Assembly (NCBI RefSeq): GCF_001922545.1
Contig: NZ_CP018744.1
Location: 558,001 to 622,000 of the forward strand
Length of the DNA: 64,000 bases
Source: Borreliella garinii
Lineage (GTDB): Bacteria > Spirochaetota > Spirochaetia > Borreliales > Borreliaceae
Direction: 5' to 3'
The translations under genes were made by a program, and so were the position numbers. A model generated the notes under the pieces. The model did not search any database. It was not told the DNA's origin and was given only the letters and a program-made list of their open reading frames with translations. Shown here one piece after another: positions 1-8,614 of this stretch; position 1 is the first letter of the stretch; the number at the start of each line of letters is the position of its first letter.

Positions 1-1
1 T

Positions 2-457
2 AGATATTTTGAAGAGGCTGCTATTAATGCAAGCGATCCTAAAAAAGTAGCCAATTGGATATTGTCTGAAGTTTTAAGCGTTCTTAATGATAAAGGGATT
101 AGTGTTCTTGAATTTAATTTACTTCCAAGCTATATTACAGAGCTTGTTGAATTTATTGTTGCTGGTAAAATAAGTGGCAAAATGGCAAAAAAGGTGTTTT
201 TAGAGATGATGAGTAGAGAAGTTTCCGCTTCTGTTATTATAAGTGAAAATCAATTAGAGCAAATAAATGACAAGTTTGTTATTAAGCAGATTGTGCTTGA
301 AGTTTTAAATGAAAATCCTAAATCAATTGAACTTTACAAAAAGGGTAAAGATCATGCTATTAAATTTATGATGGGGCAAATAATGAAAAAATCTTCAGGA
401 AAGATTAATCCTATCCTTGCAAATGAAATTCTTTTACAAAGTTTATCAAATGTATGA
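2..457 (+). CDS. gatB: Aspartyl/glutamyl-tRNA amidotransferase subunit B, C-terminal part
   Basis: The frame is open from the left edge, so only the last ~150 residues are present. GatB is the tRNA-binding, kinase-like subunit of GatCAB, which amidates Glu-tRNA(Gln) or Asp-tRNA(Asn) in the cytoplasm. What is visible is the helical GatB/YqeY tail: an ANWIL segment, then the typical GKISGKMAKKVFLEM stretch, a NPKSIELYKKGK segment and the closing GQIMKKSSGKINP motif, all characteristic of GatB C-termini. The stop lies inside the next gene (8-base overlap), so the two are probably translationally coupled. The N-terminal catalytic domain lies outside the window. Confidence 0.93.
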   Translation, partial: RYFEEAAINASDPKKVANWILSEVLSVLNDKGISVLEFNLLPSYITELVEFIVAGKISGKMAKKVFLEMMSREVSASVIISENQLEQINDKFVIKQIVLEVLNENPKSIELYKKGKDHAIKFMMGQIMKKSSGKINPILANEILLQSLSNV

Positions 458-1259
458 TTTATCCTTAATAGACAATTTGCCAGTGATTAAGAGGGCAAGA
501 TTTTTTTATCTTTACGATATTAACGGTAAGAGATATTTAGATTTATATTTAAATGGTGGAAAAAATTTTTTAGGCTATAGAATTCAAGGCTTAAATCGCC
601 TTTTTAAGCAAACTATGTCGAGGGGTTTAATATCTCCTTATGCTTCTGTTTTTAAAAATCAGTTTATCAATTTGGTATTTACTTTTTTTAAAGAGGCTGG
701 ATCTGTTTATATTTTTAAGCTAGAGCAAGATGCAAAAAAATTTTTATTATCTTTAACTGGTAAAGATAAAGTTTTTATGCCCTGGGAAAAAGAAGAAGGA
801 ATATATGAGTTTAAAATGGGATTTAGGAATATTAAATATCCTATGATTTTTAATATTCCTTTGCCTGATTTTATGTCTGTTATTATTGTTGTTGTAGACA
901 ATCTTTCTAGGAAAATAGAATTTAGAGATAATTTTGATGCTGTAACTTTATCTTTGGCTAGACATACATTAAGCAAACTTTTATTTTATAGTAAAAATCT
1001 CAATATTAATTTTAATTCTTTTGCTACACCTTTGTTTAGAGTGACTGATAGGTATATGTTTCCTCTTTATGATGCTTGTTATCATGCTGAAATTTTTAAT
1101 GAATTTCTCAAACATGGGTATTTAATTAGTCCAAATTTTAGTATTCCATCTATTATTCCTTTGAAGTTTTCTAAAGGAGATCTGGATAATTTTAAAAAAA
1201 TTTGTTTTGCCCTTAAGGATAAGTTTATTGATGTACTTGACAGTGATCCTTACAAATAA
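450..1259 (+). CDS. Degenerate class-III aminotransferase-like protein
   Basis: A 269-residue protein. I chose ATG 450, which overlaps the gatB stop by 8 bases; an in-frame TTG at 417 would lie well inside gatB. The N-terminus (FFYLYDINGKRYLDLYLNGG, residues ~18-37) matches the 'YDxxGxRYLDL' entry strand of class-III PLP aminotransferases such as glutamate-1-semialdehyde aminotransferase, and the tail (FLKHGYLISPNFSIP, then a helix) resembles their C-terminal lid. Class-III enzymes are usually ~400-450 residues. Here the middle of the fold is missing or shrunken, and I see no acidic cofactor strand and no Schiff-base lysine context. It is probably not an active transaminase. Function unknown; the family link is my inference. 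Confidence 0.75.
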   Translation: MYDLSLIDNLPVIKRARFFYLYDINGKRYLDLYLNGGKNFLGYRIQGLNRLFKQTMSRGLISPYASVFKNQFINLVFTFFKEAGSVYIFKLEQDAKKFLLSLTGKDKVFMPWEKEEGIYEFKMGFRNIKYPMIFNIPLPDFMSVIIVVVDNLSRKIEFRDNFDAVTLSLARHTLSKLLFYSKNLNINFNSFATPLFRVTDRYMFPLYDACYHAEIFNEFLKHGYLISPNFSIPSIIPLKFSKGDLDNFKKICFALKDKFIDVLDSDPYK

Positions 1260-1311
1260 TAAAATAAATAAGATTTATGCATAAAATTATATGCAAGGGT
1301 AATGCGCTATT

Positions 1312-1776
1312 ATGAAGAAAATAACCAATAATGTTACGATTTGGATCAAGCCAAAGACTGTTGAGAAAAAATGGTATTTAATTGATGCAGCAGATAGAGT
1401 TTTAGGTAAAGTTGCTGTAGATGTTGTTAGAATTTTAAGAGGCAAACATAAAGCTTATTATACTCCTCATCAAGATTTAGGTGATAATGTTATTATTATT
1501 AATGCTTCTAAGGTTAGGCTGACTGGAAAAAAATATCAACAAAAACTTTATTATAGGCACTCAAGATATCCAGGAGGTCTTTATTCTGATACTTTTAAAA
1601 CATTGTCAGAGAGAAAGCCTTGTGCACCTCTTGAGATCGCTATTAAAGGTATGTTGCCAAAAGGTCCTTTGGGGCGTGATCTTTTTAGAAATTTAAAAGT
1701 CTTTTCTGGTTCAGAGCATACTCTTAAAGCTCAAAATCCTATAAAGCTGGAAGCTAATTTAAGAGAGGTAAAATGA
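1312..1776 (+). CDS. rplM: 50S ribosomal protein L13
   Basis: 154 residues, about ten longer than the usual ~142, because of an N-terminal extension before the conserved [16 protein letters not shown] core. The [38 protein letters not shown] and [11 protein letters not shown] motifs are all in place. L13 is an early-assembly protein of the large subunit. An AAGGGT Shine-Dalgarno sits about 11 bases before the ATG. The gene overlaps rpsI by four bases (ATGA), the standard L13-S9 pair. A TGCATA/TATGCA short inverted repeat lies just upstream, but I would not call it functional. Confidence 0.97.
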   Translation: MKKITNNVTIWIKPKTVEKKWYLIDAADRVLGKVAVDVVRILRGKHKAYYTPHQDLGDNVIIINASKVRLTGKKYQQKLYYRHSRYPGGLYSDTFKTLSERKPCAPLEIAIKGMLPKGPLGRDLFRNLKVFSGSEHTLKAQNPIKLEANLREVK

Positions 1777-2183
1777 AAAAATCAAATTTTAGCAATGTTA
1801 ATTTATCAATGGGAACTGGTAGGAGAAAGTCTTCTGTTGCTAGAGTTTACATTAGAGAGGGTAGTGGAAATATTAGAGTAAATAATAGAGATTTTGACTC
1901 TTATATCCAGCTTGAAAATTTAAGAACAATGGCACTAGCGCCTTTAGTTTTGACAAATACACTCGGAAAATATGATCTTTACATTAATGTTTATGGGGGA
2001 GGAATTTCAGGTCAATCGGGTGCAATAAGGCATGGGATCTCAAGGGCTCTTTTTGAACTTGATGAATCTAATAAGATGATTTTGAGATCTAATGGGTTTT
2101 TAACAAGAGATTCTAGGAGAGTTGAACGTAAGAAATTTGGGCAGAAAAAAGCACGAAAAAGTTTTCAATTTTCCAAAAGATAA
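1773..2183 (+). CDS. rpsI: 30S ribosomal protein S9
   Basis: 136 residues, normal length for S9. The N-terminal [19 protein letters not shown] motif, central [19 protein letters not shown] and the basic C-terminal tail ending [12 protein letters not shown] are diagnostic; the tail reaches the P-site tRNA anticodon. Its start codon overlaps the rplM stop (ATGA), so it is translationally coupled to L13. It is followed after ~40 bases by a bidirectional hairpin that also ends eno from the other side. Confidence 0.97.
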   Translation: MKKSNFSNVNLSMGTGRRKSSVARVYIREGSGNIRVNNRDFDSYIQLENLRTMALAPLVLTNTLGKYDLYINVYGGGISGQSGAIRHGISRALFELDESNKMILRSNGFLTRDSRRVERKKFGQKKARKSFQFSKR

Positions 2184-2224
2184 TTTTATTTTTTATACAT
2201 TTTACATTGTTATTTAAGCAAAAA

Positions 2225-2245
2225 AAATCCCTTTTACAGGGATTT
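2225..2245. terminator. Bidirectional intrinsic terminator between rpsI and eno
   Basis: A 7-bp perfect stem (AAATCCC / GGGATTT) with a 7-base loop. On the minus strand the stem runs straight into a run of T's, giving a good rho-independent terminator just after eno. On the plus strand it is followed by T-rich sequence, so it can also end rplM-rpsI transcription. Confidence 0.8.
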
Positions 2246-2248
2246 GAT

Positions 2249-3574
<1,326 letters not shown>

Positions 3575-3667
3575 TTACTTTAATGTATGTTTTTAGTATA
3601 ATGTTAAAAAGTTTAAATGTGTAGCATTTACCAAAAGAATTATTATTGTGAGCTTTGTATATAATCT

Positions 3668-4423
3668 ATGAAAGAAAAGTTTTTGTATTTATTGATTTTT
3701 ACAGCTTTATGTGTTAGTAATCTTTTTTCAGATGATTATGTAATATATGATTTTGATTTGAGTTTAAATGAATTTTTAGAAGTTTCAATAAGAAAAGACA
3801 ATCTTGAGCCCATAGTTGATTCCAAACGCATATTATTATTTTATCCTCCCAATAAGGAAATTAGAAAAATTTTTGCTGCTTTTGACTTTGATCACTATTC
3901 TAAGAAATATTTATTCAAAAAAAATGAGTATGGAGTTTTTTTTGTTAAAGTCAATATTCCTCATGGCACAAGCAATATAAAATATAGGCTTATTGTAGAT
4001 GGTGTTTGGACTAATGATGAGTATAATAAAAATGTGGTTTACAATGAAGATTTAATCCCATTTTCTAAAATTGAGGTTGCTAAAGAGAAGTCCAGTTATA
4101 TTTCGTTGAGAAATCCAATACAATCTTATGATAATAATGAGATTGAAATTTTTTATATTGGTCGTCCTGGACAAATAGTTACAATAGCTGGTAGTTTTAA
4201 TAATTTTAATCCTTTTTTAAATAGGCTTGTAGAAAAAGAAGATAATAGGGGAATTTATACTATTAAGCTTAAAAATTTACCGAAGGATAGAATTTATTAT
4301 TATTTTATTGATTCTGGTAACAAAGTAATAGATAAAAATAATGTTAATAGAATTAACTTATATTTTGTTGAGGGGATTGATAATAAAATAGATTTTGAAG
4401 TTTCCTATTTTGACCATAAATAA
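3668..4423 (+). CDS. Secreted protein with carbohydrate-binding (CBM48/E-set-like) repeat
   Basis: 251 residues. The N-terminus has a typical signal peptide (KEK, then a hydrophobic stretch ending LFS-DD); the cysteine at residue 15 follows a leucine and is a poor lipobox, so I expect signal peptidase I cleavage. The C-terminal half (residues ~155-225) has the IAGSFNNFNP signature and KLKNLPKDRIYYYFID pattern of glycogen-recognition modules like those of AMPK-beta and branching enzymes. An earlier YRLIVDGVWTND segment (residues ~103-114) looks like a second copy. No catalytic domain is present. No clear Shine-Dalgarno precedes the ATG; a TATAAT ends two bases before it. Convergent with oppF, 13 bases away. 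Function unknown. Confidence 0.8.
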   Translation: MKEKFLYLLIFTALCVSNLFSDDYVIYDFDLSLNEFLEVSIRKDNLEPIVDSKRILLFYPPNKEIRKIFAAFDFDHYSKKYLFKKNEYGVFFVKVNIPHGTSNIKYRLIVDGVWTNDEYNKNVVYNEDLIPFSKIEVAKEKSSYISLRNPIQSYDNNEIEIFYIGRPGQIVTIAGSFNNFNPFLNRLVEKEDNRGIYTIKLKNLPKDRIYYYFIDSGNKVIDKNNVNRINLYFVEGIDNKIDFEVSYFDHK

Positions 4424-4436
4424 ACTTTTAAATTAT

Positions 4437-5408
4437 TTATTTATTCATTTCATCAAAAAGGTATTTAGATACAAAGTGATCTTTTTCTACTTCTTCGAGT
4501 TTTGGGTGTACTTGGGTTGATAAATGAATTTTTCTAATGTTTGCTAGAGTTTGTTCGTCTAGTTTTATATTTTTATTTTTTCTTTTTTCAGGGTTGATTT
4601 CAGGAATTGATGCTATTAGCATTTTAGTATATGGATGAATTGGATTTGAAAATAGTGTTTCTCTGGGTGCAAGTTCCAGGATAACCCCAAGATACATTAC
4701 AGCGATTTTATCACTCATATATTTTACTACAGCAAGATCATGAGAAATAAATAAATAAGATAACTTGAATTCTTTTTGCAAGGTTTTTAGCAGATTTAAA
4801 ATTTGAGCTCTTATTGATACATCAAGCGCAGAAACGGCTTCGTCTAAAAGTAAAAGTTTAGGATTTAAGGCCAATGCTCTAGCAATTCCTATTCTTTGCC
4901 TTTGCCCCCCTGAAAATTCATGAGGATATCTAGTTAACATGCTTTTATGTAATCCAACAATATCTGTTAGTTCGTTTACTCTTTGTTCTATTTCTTGTTT
5001 TGTTTTTGGAAGAATTTTGTTTTCATTGTATATTTCTAGCGGCTCTGCTATTATTTCTTTTATTGTCATTCTTGGATCAAGTGAAGTGTGGGGATCTTGG
5101 AATACCATTTGCATATCTTTTTTTGTTTTTAAGAGCTCTTTTTTTGAAAGTTTAGTTATGTTTTTTCCGTTAAAGTAAATATTTCCAGAAGTTGGTGTGT
5201 AAAGCTGCATTATTGAGCGAAGAGTGGTGGATTTGCCGCAGCCAGATTCTCCTACAAGTCCCAAAGTTTTATTTTTTTCAACTTCAAAGCTAACATTGTT
5301 TACTGCATTTACTTTTTGTTTGTTTTTCCAAAATAAAAAATCTTCTCCAGTTGTGAATGTTTGTATTAAGTTTTCTACTTTAAGAATTATTTCTTTTTTA
5401 CTGCTCAT
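4437..5408 (-). CDS. oppF: Oligopeptide ABC transporter ATPase OppF
   Basis: 323 residues. One of the two cytoplasmic ATPases powering the OppBC peptide channel. Walker A is GESGCGKST (~53-61), followed by the Q-loop VFQDPHTSLDP, signature FSGGQRQRIGIARAL, Walker B LLLLDEAVSALD and switch FISHDL. The HPYTKMLIASIP start of the oligopeptide C-terminal domain is present, but the Cys-rich segment that normally follows is absent; the only cysteine is in Walker A. It is last in the opp operon, and its ATG directly follows the oppD stop with the GGAG ribosome site inside oppD. No terminator hairpin is visible downstream. Confidence 0.96.
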   Translation of the reverse strand: MSSKKEIILKVENLIQTFTTGEDFLFWKNKQKVNAVNNVSFEVEKNKTLGLVGESGCGKSTTLRSIMQLYTPTSGNIYFNGKNITKLSKKELLKTKKDMQMVFQDPHTSLDPRMTIKEIIAEPLEIYNENKILPKTKQEIEQRVNELTDIVGLHKSMLTRYPHEFSGGQRQRIGIARALALNPKLLLLDEAVSALDVSIRAQILNLLKTLQKEFKLSYLFISHDLAVVKYMSDKIAVMYLGVILELAPRETLFSNPIHPYTKMLIASIPEINPEKRKNKNIKLDEQTLANIRKIHLSTQVHPKLEEVEKDHFVSKYLFDEMNK

Positions 5409-6281
5409 TTAAAACTCCTCAATACTGGTTTTTGTGAGATTAATAGTATTTTCTTTTATTGAATAAAGTTTTTTATTTGGATCTTGTTCTAGTGTAAGAA
5501 TTGATTTTAAGAGCCCAATAGTGTAAGGGTGTTTGGGATTATTAAATATTTCTTCTACTGTTCCTTCTTCTACAATTTTTCCTTGATACATGACAGATAC
5601 TGTATCACAAATTTCAGCAACAACTGCAAGATCATGAGTTATAAATATGGTAGAAGTATTGAATTTTTTAGATAGATTTTTGATTAATAGTAATATTTGC
5701 TCTTGGATTGTAACATCAAGGGCCGTTGTAGGTTCATCCGCTATTAGTAGGGATGGATGACAGCTAAGTGCCATAGCAATCATGACTCTTTGCCTCATTC
5801 CTCCTGAAAATTGATGGGGGAAATGTTTTATTCTCTCTTCTGCGTTTACAACACCAACAGTTTTTAACATTTCTATTGCTTTTTCTTTGGCGTCTTTTTT
5901 CCCTAATCCTTGGTGTAAGATTATTGTTTCTTCAAGTTGAGTTGATATTCTTAAAAATGGGTTTAATGAAGTCATTGGGTCTTGAAATATCATTGATATT
6001 TTATTCCCTCTGATTTTTAAAAGTTCTTTTTCGCTAAGTTTTAGCAGATCTTGATTTTCAAATAGTATTTCTCCACTTTTATATACTGTTGTAAGTTCTG
6101 GTAATAATTTAAAAATAGCCATGCTTGTTACGGATTTCCCACTTCCAGATTCTCCAACAATAGCTCTGATTTCTCCTCTTTTTACAGATAGGTTAATATT
6201 TCTTACGGGATGAATTGTTGTATGTTTTAATCTAAATTCAATTGCTAAATTTTTTATTTCCAATATATTCTCTTTTTCCAT
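5409..6281 (-). CDS. oppD: Oligopeptide ABC transporter ATPase OppD
   Basis: 290 residues against ~330 in other bacteria. Walker A GESGSGKS (~43-50), Q-loop MIFQDPMTSLNP, signature FSGGMRQRVMIAMAL, Walker B LLIADEPTTALD and switch FITHDL are intact. After HPYTIGLLKSI the chain ends within ~30 residues, so the C-terminal Cys-rich (GC.F.PRC-type) motif of OppD/DppD proteins is missing. It pairs with OppF as a heterodimer under the OppBC membrane channel. It lies 11 bases after oppC and abuts oppF with no gap. Confidence 0.96.
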   Translation of the reverse strand: MEKENILEIKNLAIEFRLKHTTIHPVRNINLSVKRGEIRAIVGESGSGKSVTSMAIFKLLPELTTVYKSGEILFENQDLLKLSEKELLKIRGNKISMIFQDPMTSLNPFLRISTQLEETIILHQGLGKKDAKEKAIEMLKTVGVVNAEERIKHFPHQFSGGMRQRVMIAMALSCHPSLLIADEPTTALDVTIQEQILLLIKNLSKKFNTSTIFITHDLAVVAEICDTVSVMYQGKIVEEGTVEEIFNNPKHPYTIGLLKSILTLEQDPNKKLYSIKENTINLTKTSIEEF

Positions 6282-6292
6282 TCAATTTCTCC

Positions 6293-7342
6293 TTAGATGC
6301 TATCTTTTGGATCAAATGCATCCCTTAACCCGTCACCTAAAAAGTTCATAAATAATAGAAATATTGTCATAACTATAGCCGGAATAAAAACTTTCCATGG
6401 ATATTCAACAAATGTAGCAATTCCATTTTGTACTAATTCTCCCCAGCTTGTCATTGGAGCTGAAATTCCAAGTCCTAAAAAGGATAAAAATGCCTCAGCT
6501 ATAATAAAGCTTGGAACTCTTATTGTTGTGAATATAACTATCATTCCAATGCTATTAGGTATTAAGTGTTTTAAGATTATTCTTTGATTTGTTGCACCAA
6601 AGGTTTTGGCTGCCTGTATAAATTCTGAACTTGATAGTGATTGTACCTGGCCTCTTACAACTCGAGCTACTGTTAACCATGATACAAATGCAAGTGCTAT
6701 GAATAATCCTATTATACTTCTTTCCATTATTGCCATTAGTATTATTACAATAAGCAAATAGGGCAATACATAAAGAATTTCGATTATTTTGGTGATTATT
6801 TTGTCAGGCAATCCTCCAAAAAATCCTGCTATTGAGCCTAGAATAGTTCCTATTATCATAGACAAAAAAGCCCCAATAAATCCTACAGCAAGAGATATTT
6901 GGCTGCCTTGTATTAATCTTGCAAGCAAGTCTCTTCCAAGATTGTCTGTGCCAAGCACATACACTCTTTTATGTACTTTTACTTCCTTTTTGTCTATTAT
7001 TTGAACTTCATTCTCTATTTTTCTTTTTATGTCTTCAAGTTTTTTTAGTTCGTTTTCATTTATTTCTCTTTTTTCTTTTTTTGCTAATCTTTCAATAAAT
7101 TTTTTTTCTTTTTGGTACCATAGTTCTCCAGCAGGCTGGAAAGATGGTGGTAAATCGGAATGCTCTACTATTTGAGTATGGTATTTATATATTGGCAATA
7201 TTGGCCGAAGAATGGCAATTGAGATATAAAATCCAATTACAAAAAGACTGCCAAATGCCAGTTTATTTTCTTTGAATCTTGACCAAGCTCTTCTTTCGGA
7301 TTTAGAATTGTTTTCTTCATTTTGTTTTTCAATGCTATTCAT
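6293..7342 (-). CDS. oppC: Oligopeptide ABC transporter permease OppC
   Basis: 349 residues. After a basic cytoplasmic start (ERRAWSRFKENK) comes the first membrane helix (~28-52), the GTDNLGRDLL motif (~131-140) and five more helices, with the EAA loop EFIQAAKTFGATNQRIILKH that docks OppD/F. It has a charged, Lys/Glu-rich insertion at ~residues 73-128 between helix 1 and the GTD motif, predicted extracytoplasmic, which most OppC proteins lack at this length. It sits between oppB (15 bases) and oppD (11 bases) in one transcription unit. Confidence 0.95.
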   Translation of the reverse strand: MNSIEKQNEENNSKSERRAWSRFKENKLAFGSLFVIGFYISIAILRPILPIYKYHTQIVEHSDLPPSFQPAGELWYQKEKKFIERLAKKEKREINENELKKLEDIKRKIENEVQIIDKKEVKVHKRVYVLGTDNLGRDLLARLIQGSQISLAVGFIGAFLSMIIGTILGSIAGFFGGLPDKIITKIIEILYVLPYLLIVIILMAIMERSIIGLFIALAFVSWLTVARVVRGQVQSLSSSEFIQAAKTFGATNQRIILKHLIPNSIGMIVIFTTIRVPSFIIAEAFLSFLGLGISAPMTSWGELVQNGIATFVEYPWKVFIPAIVMTIFLLFMNFLGDGLRDAFDPKDSI

Positions 7343-7357
7343 TTTGATTTCCTTTTT

Positions 7358-8278
7358 TTATACTCTTGGATCTAACATTTTATATATAATATCTGATATT
7401 AATATAGAAATAAGAAGTATTATTGAATATACTAACAATCCCCCCATTAATACTGGATAATCTCTGTTTAGTGCGGATTCTGTTATAAACATTCCCATCC
7501 CAGCAATTCTAAATATTTTTTCAATAACTACGCTTCCAGAGATTATGGCAGCAAATGCTGGACCTATATAACTTACTACAGGCAGCATTGCTCCTCTTAA
7601 CATGTGCTTTATAACGATCTTTCTGAAGCTTAGCCCTTTTGCACGTGCAGTTCTTACAAAGTCACTCTGTATTATTTCTAGCATTGAGCCCCTGATTATT
7701 CTTGAAAAAATAGCTACATTGGGCATGGTAAGAGTTATTATAGGTAGAATTAAATTTGAAAATCCCCCTCTTTCTGTGATCCATCCGGAGGTGTAAAGCA
7801 AACTCCATTTAATTGCAAAAAAGTATTGTAAAATTGGTCCTATTACGAATAATGGTATGGAAATCCCGAATAGTGCTATTGATATTATTATATAATCTAT
7901 ATAAGTATTTTTATAAATAGCAGCTAATATTCCTATTGGTATTCCTATTGATAGTGATATTATAAGGGATATTACTCCTAGTGTAAGTGATTTTGGAAAT
8001 CCCAATTTTATGTATTGATTAACTGTAAGGTCTTTCTTTTTTAAAGAAGGCCCCAGATCTCCTTTTAGAACGTTTAAAATATAATAAAAAGCTTGAATAT
8101 AAAAAGGTTTGTCAAGATGATATTTTTCCATTAATCTTGCTTTTACTTGAGGATCAATAGGCTTTTCAGAATCAAATGGACTTCCAGGAGCCATTCTCAT
8201 TACAAAAAAGCATAAAAAAACTATTGCTAGTAAAGTTGGTATCATTCCTATTATTTTTTTTAAAGTAAACCTTAACAT
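7358..8278 (-). CDS. oppB: Oligopeptide ABC transporter permease OppB
   Basis: 306 residues with six predicted membrane helices. The N-terminus LRFTLKKIIGMIPTLLAIVFL, the MAPGSPFD motif and the EAA loop (FVRTARAKGLSFRKIVIKH) are typical of OppB/DppB. With OppC it forms the inner-membrane channel for peptides delivered by the OppA lipoproteins. An AAGGGG ribosome site precedes the ATG. It is separated from oppA3 by 336 bases that hold a large hairpin and a promoter candidate, so permease genes may be expressed at a different level from the receptors. Confidence 0.96.
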   Translation of the reverse strand: MLRFTLKKIIGMIPTLLAIVFLCFFVMRMAPGSPFDSEKPIDPQVKARLMEKYHLDKPFYIQAFYYILNVLKGDLGPSLKKKDLTVNQYIKLGFPKSLTLGVISLIISLSIGIPIGILAAIYKNTYIDYIIISIALFGISIPLFVIGPILQYFFAIKWSLLYTSGWITERGGFSNLILPIITLTMPNVAIFSRIIRGSMLEIIQSDFVRTARAKGLSFRKIVIKHMLRGAMLPVVSYIGPAFAAIISGSVVIEKIFRIAGMGMFITESALNRDYPVLMGGLLVYSIILLISILISDIIYKMLDPRV

Positions 8279-8322
8279 TTTTGCCCCTTTGTAAATAGAT
8301 TGACAACATTACGTATTAGTCA

Positions 8323-8353
8323 ATTATATCATATAGTGTTTATTGTTTTTCAA
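8323..8353 (-). promoter_or_regulatory. Candidate oppB promoter with extended -10
   Basis: Read on the minus strand, TTGAAA (8348-8353) is followed after 19 bases by TATAAT (8323-8328), which is preceded by TGA to give the extended -10 pattern TGnTATAAT. The predicted start is ~45 bases from the oppB ATG. The spacer is longer than the ideal 17, hence modest confidence. It would allow oppBCDF expression independent of the oppA genes. Confidence 0.5.
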
Positions 8354-8498
8354 GCTGTAAATTATAATTTTTGATGAAATAGAAGGTTTTTTGCATTGTA
8401 ATTAATAATTTAATTTTCAATAAAATGAACTTTTGTCTTTTTTAAAATTTTTTATTATAAATTTTGCTATATTGATTAGAGAAAGATTTATTTTTTTA

Positions 8499-8536
8499 TT
8501 TAAGATTCTAAGGTAATTTCAACTTAGAATCTTAAA
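8499..8536. repeat. Perfect 14-bp inverted repeat between oppA3 and oppB
   Basis: TTTAAGATTCTAAG (8499-8512) and its exact complement (8523-8536) flank a 10-base loop. In the opp transcript (minus strand) the stem is followed by an A-rich, not a T-rich, stretch, so it is not a standard intrinsic terminator for opp. It could be an mRNA-stabilising or processing hairpin that protects the oppA3 3' end, or a dimeric protein site. Confidence 0.85.
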
Positions 8537-8614
8537 CGTTATTTGTATATTTTTACTTTTATATTAGACTTAAATATTATTTTCAATTTATATTAAGCCT
8601 TTTGAAAAAATTAA

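Larger units (their letters stand above)
8279..8614. other. Intergenic region oppA3-oppB (336 bases)
   Basis: No open reading frame longer than a few codons on either strand. It holds a perfect 14-bp inverted repeat at 8499-8536 and an extended -10 promoter candidate for oppB at 8323-8331 (listed separately). Otherwise very AT-rich with no recognised element. Confidence 0.7.
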
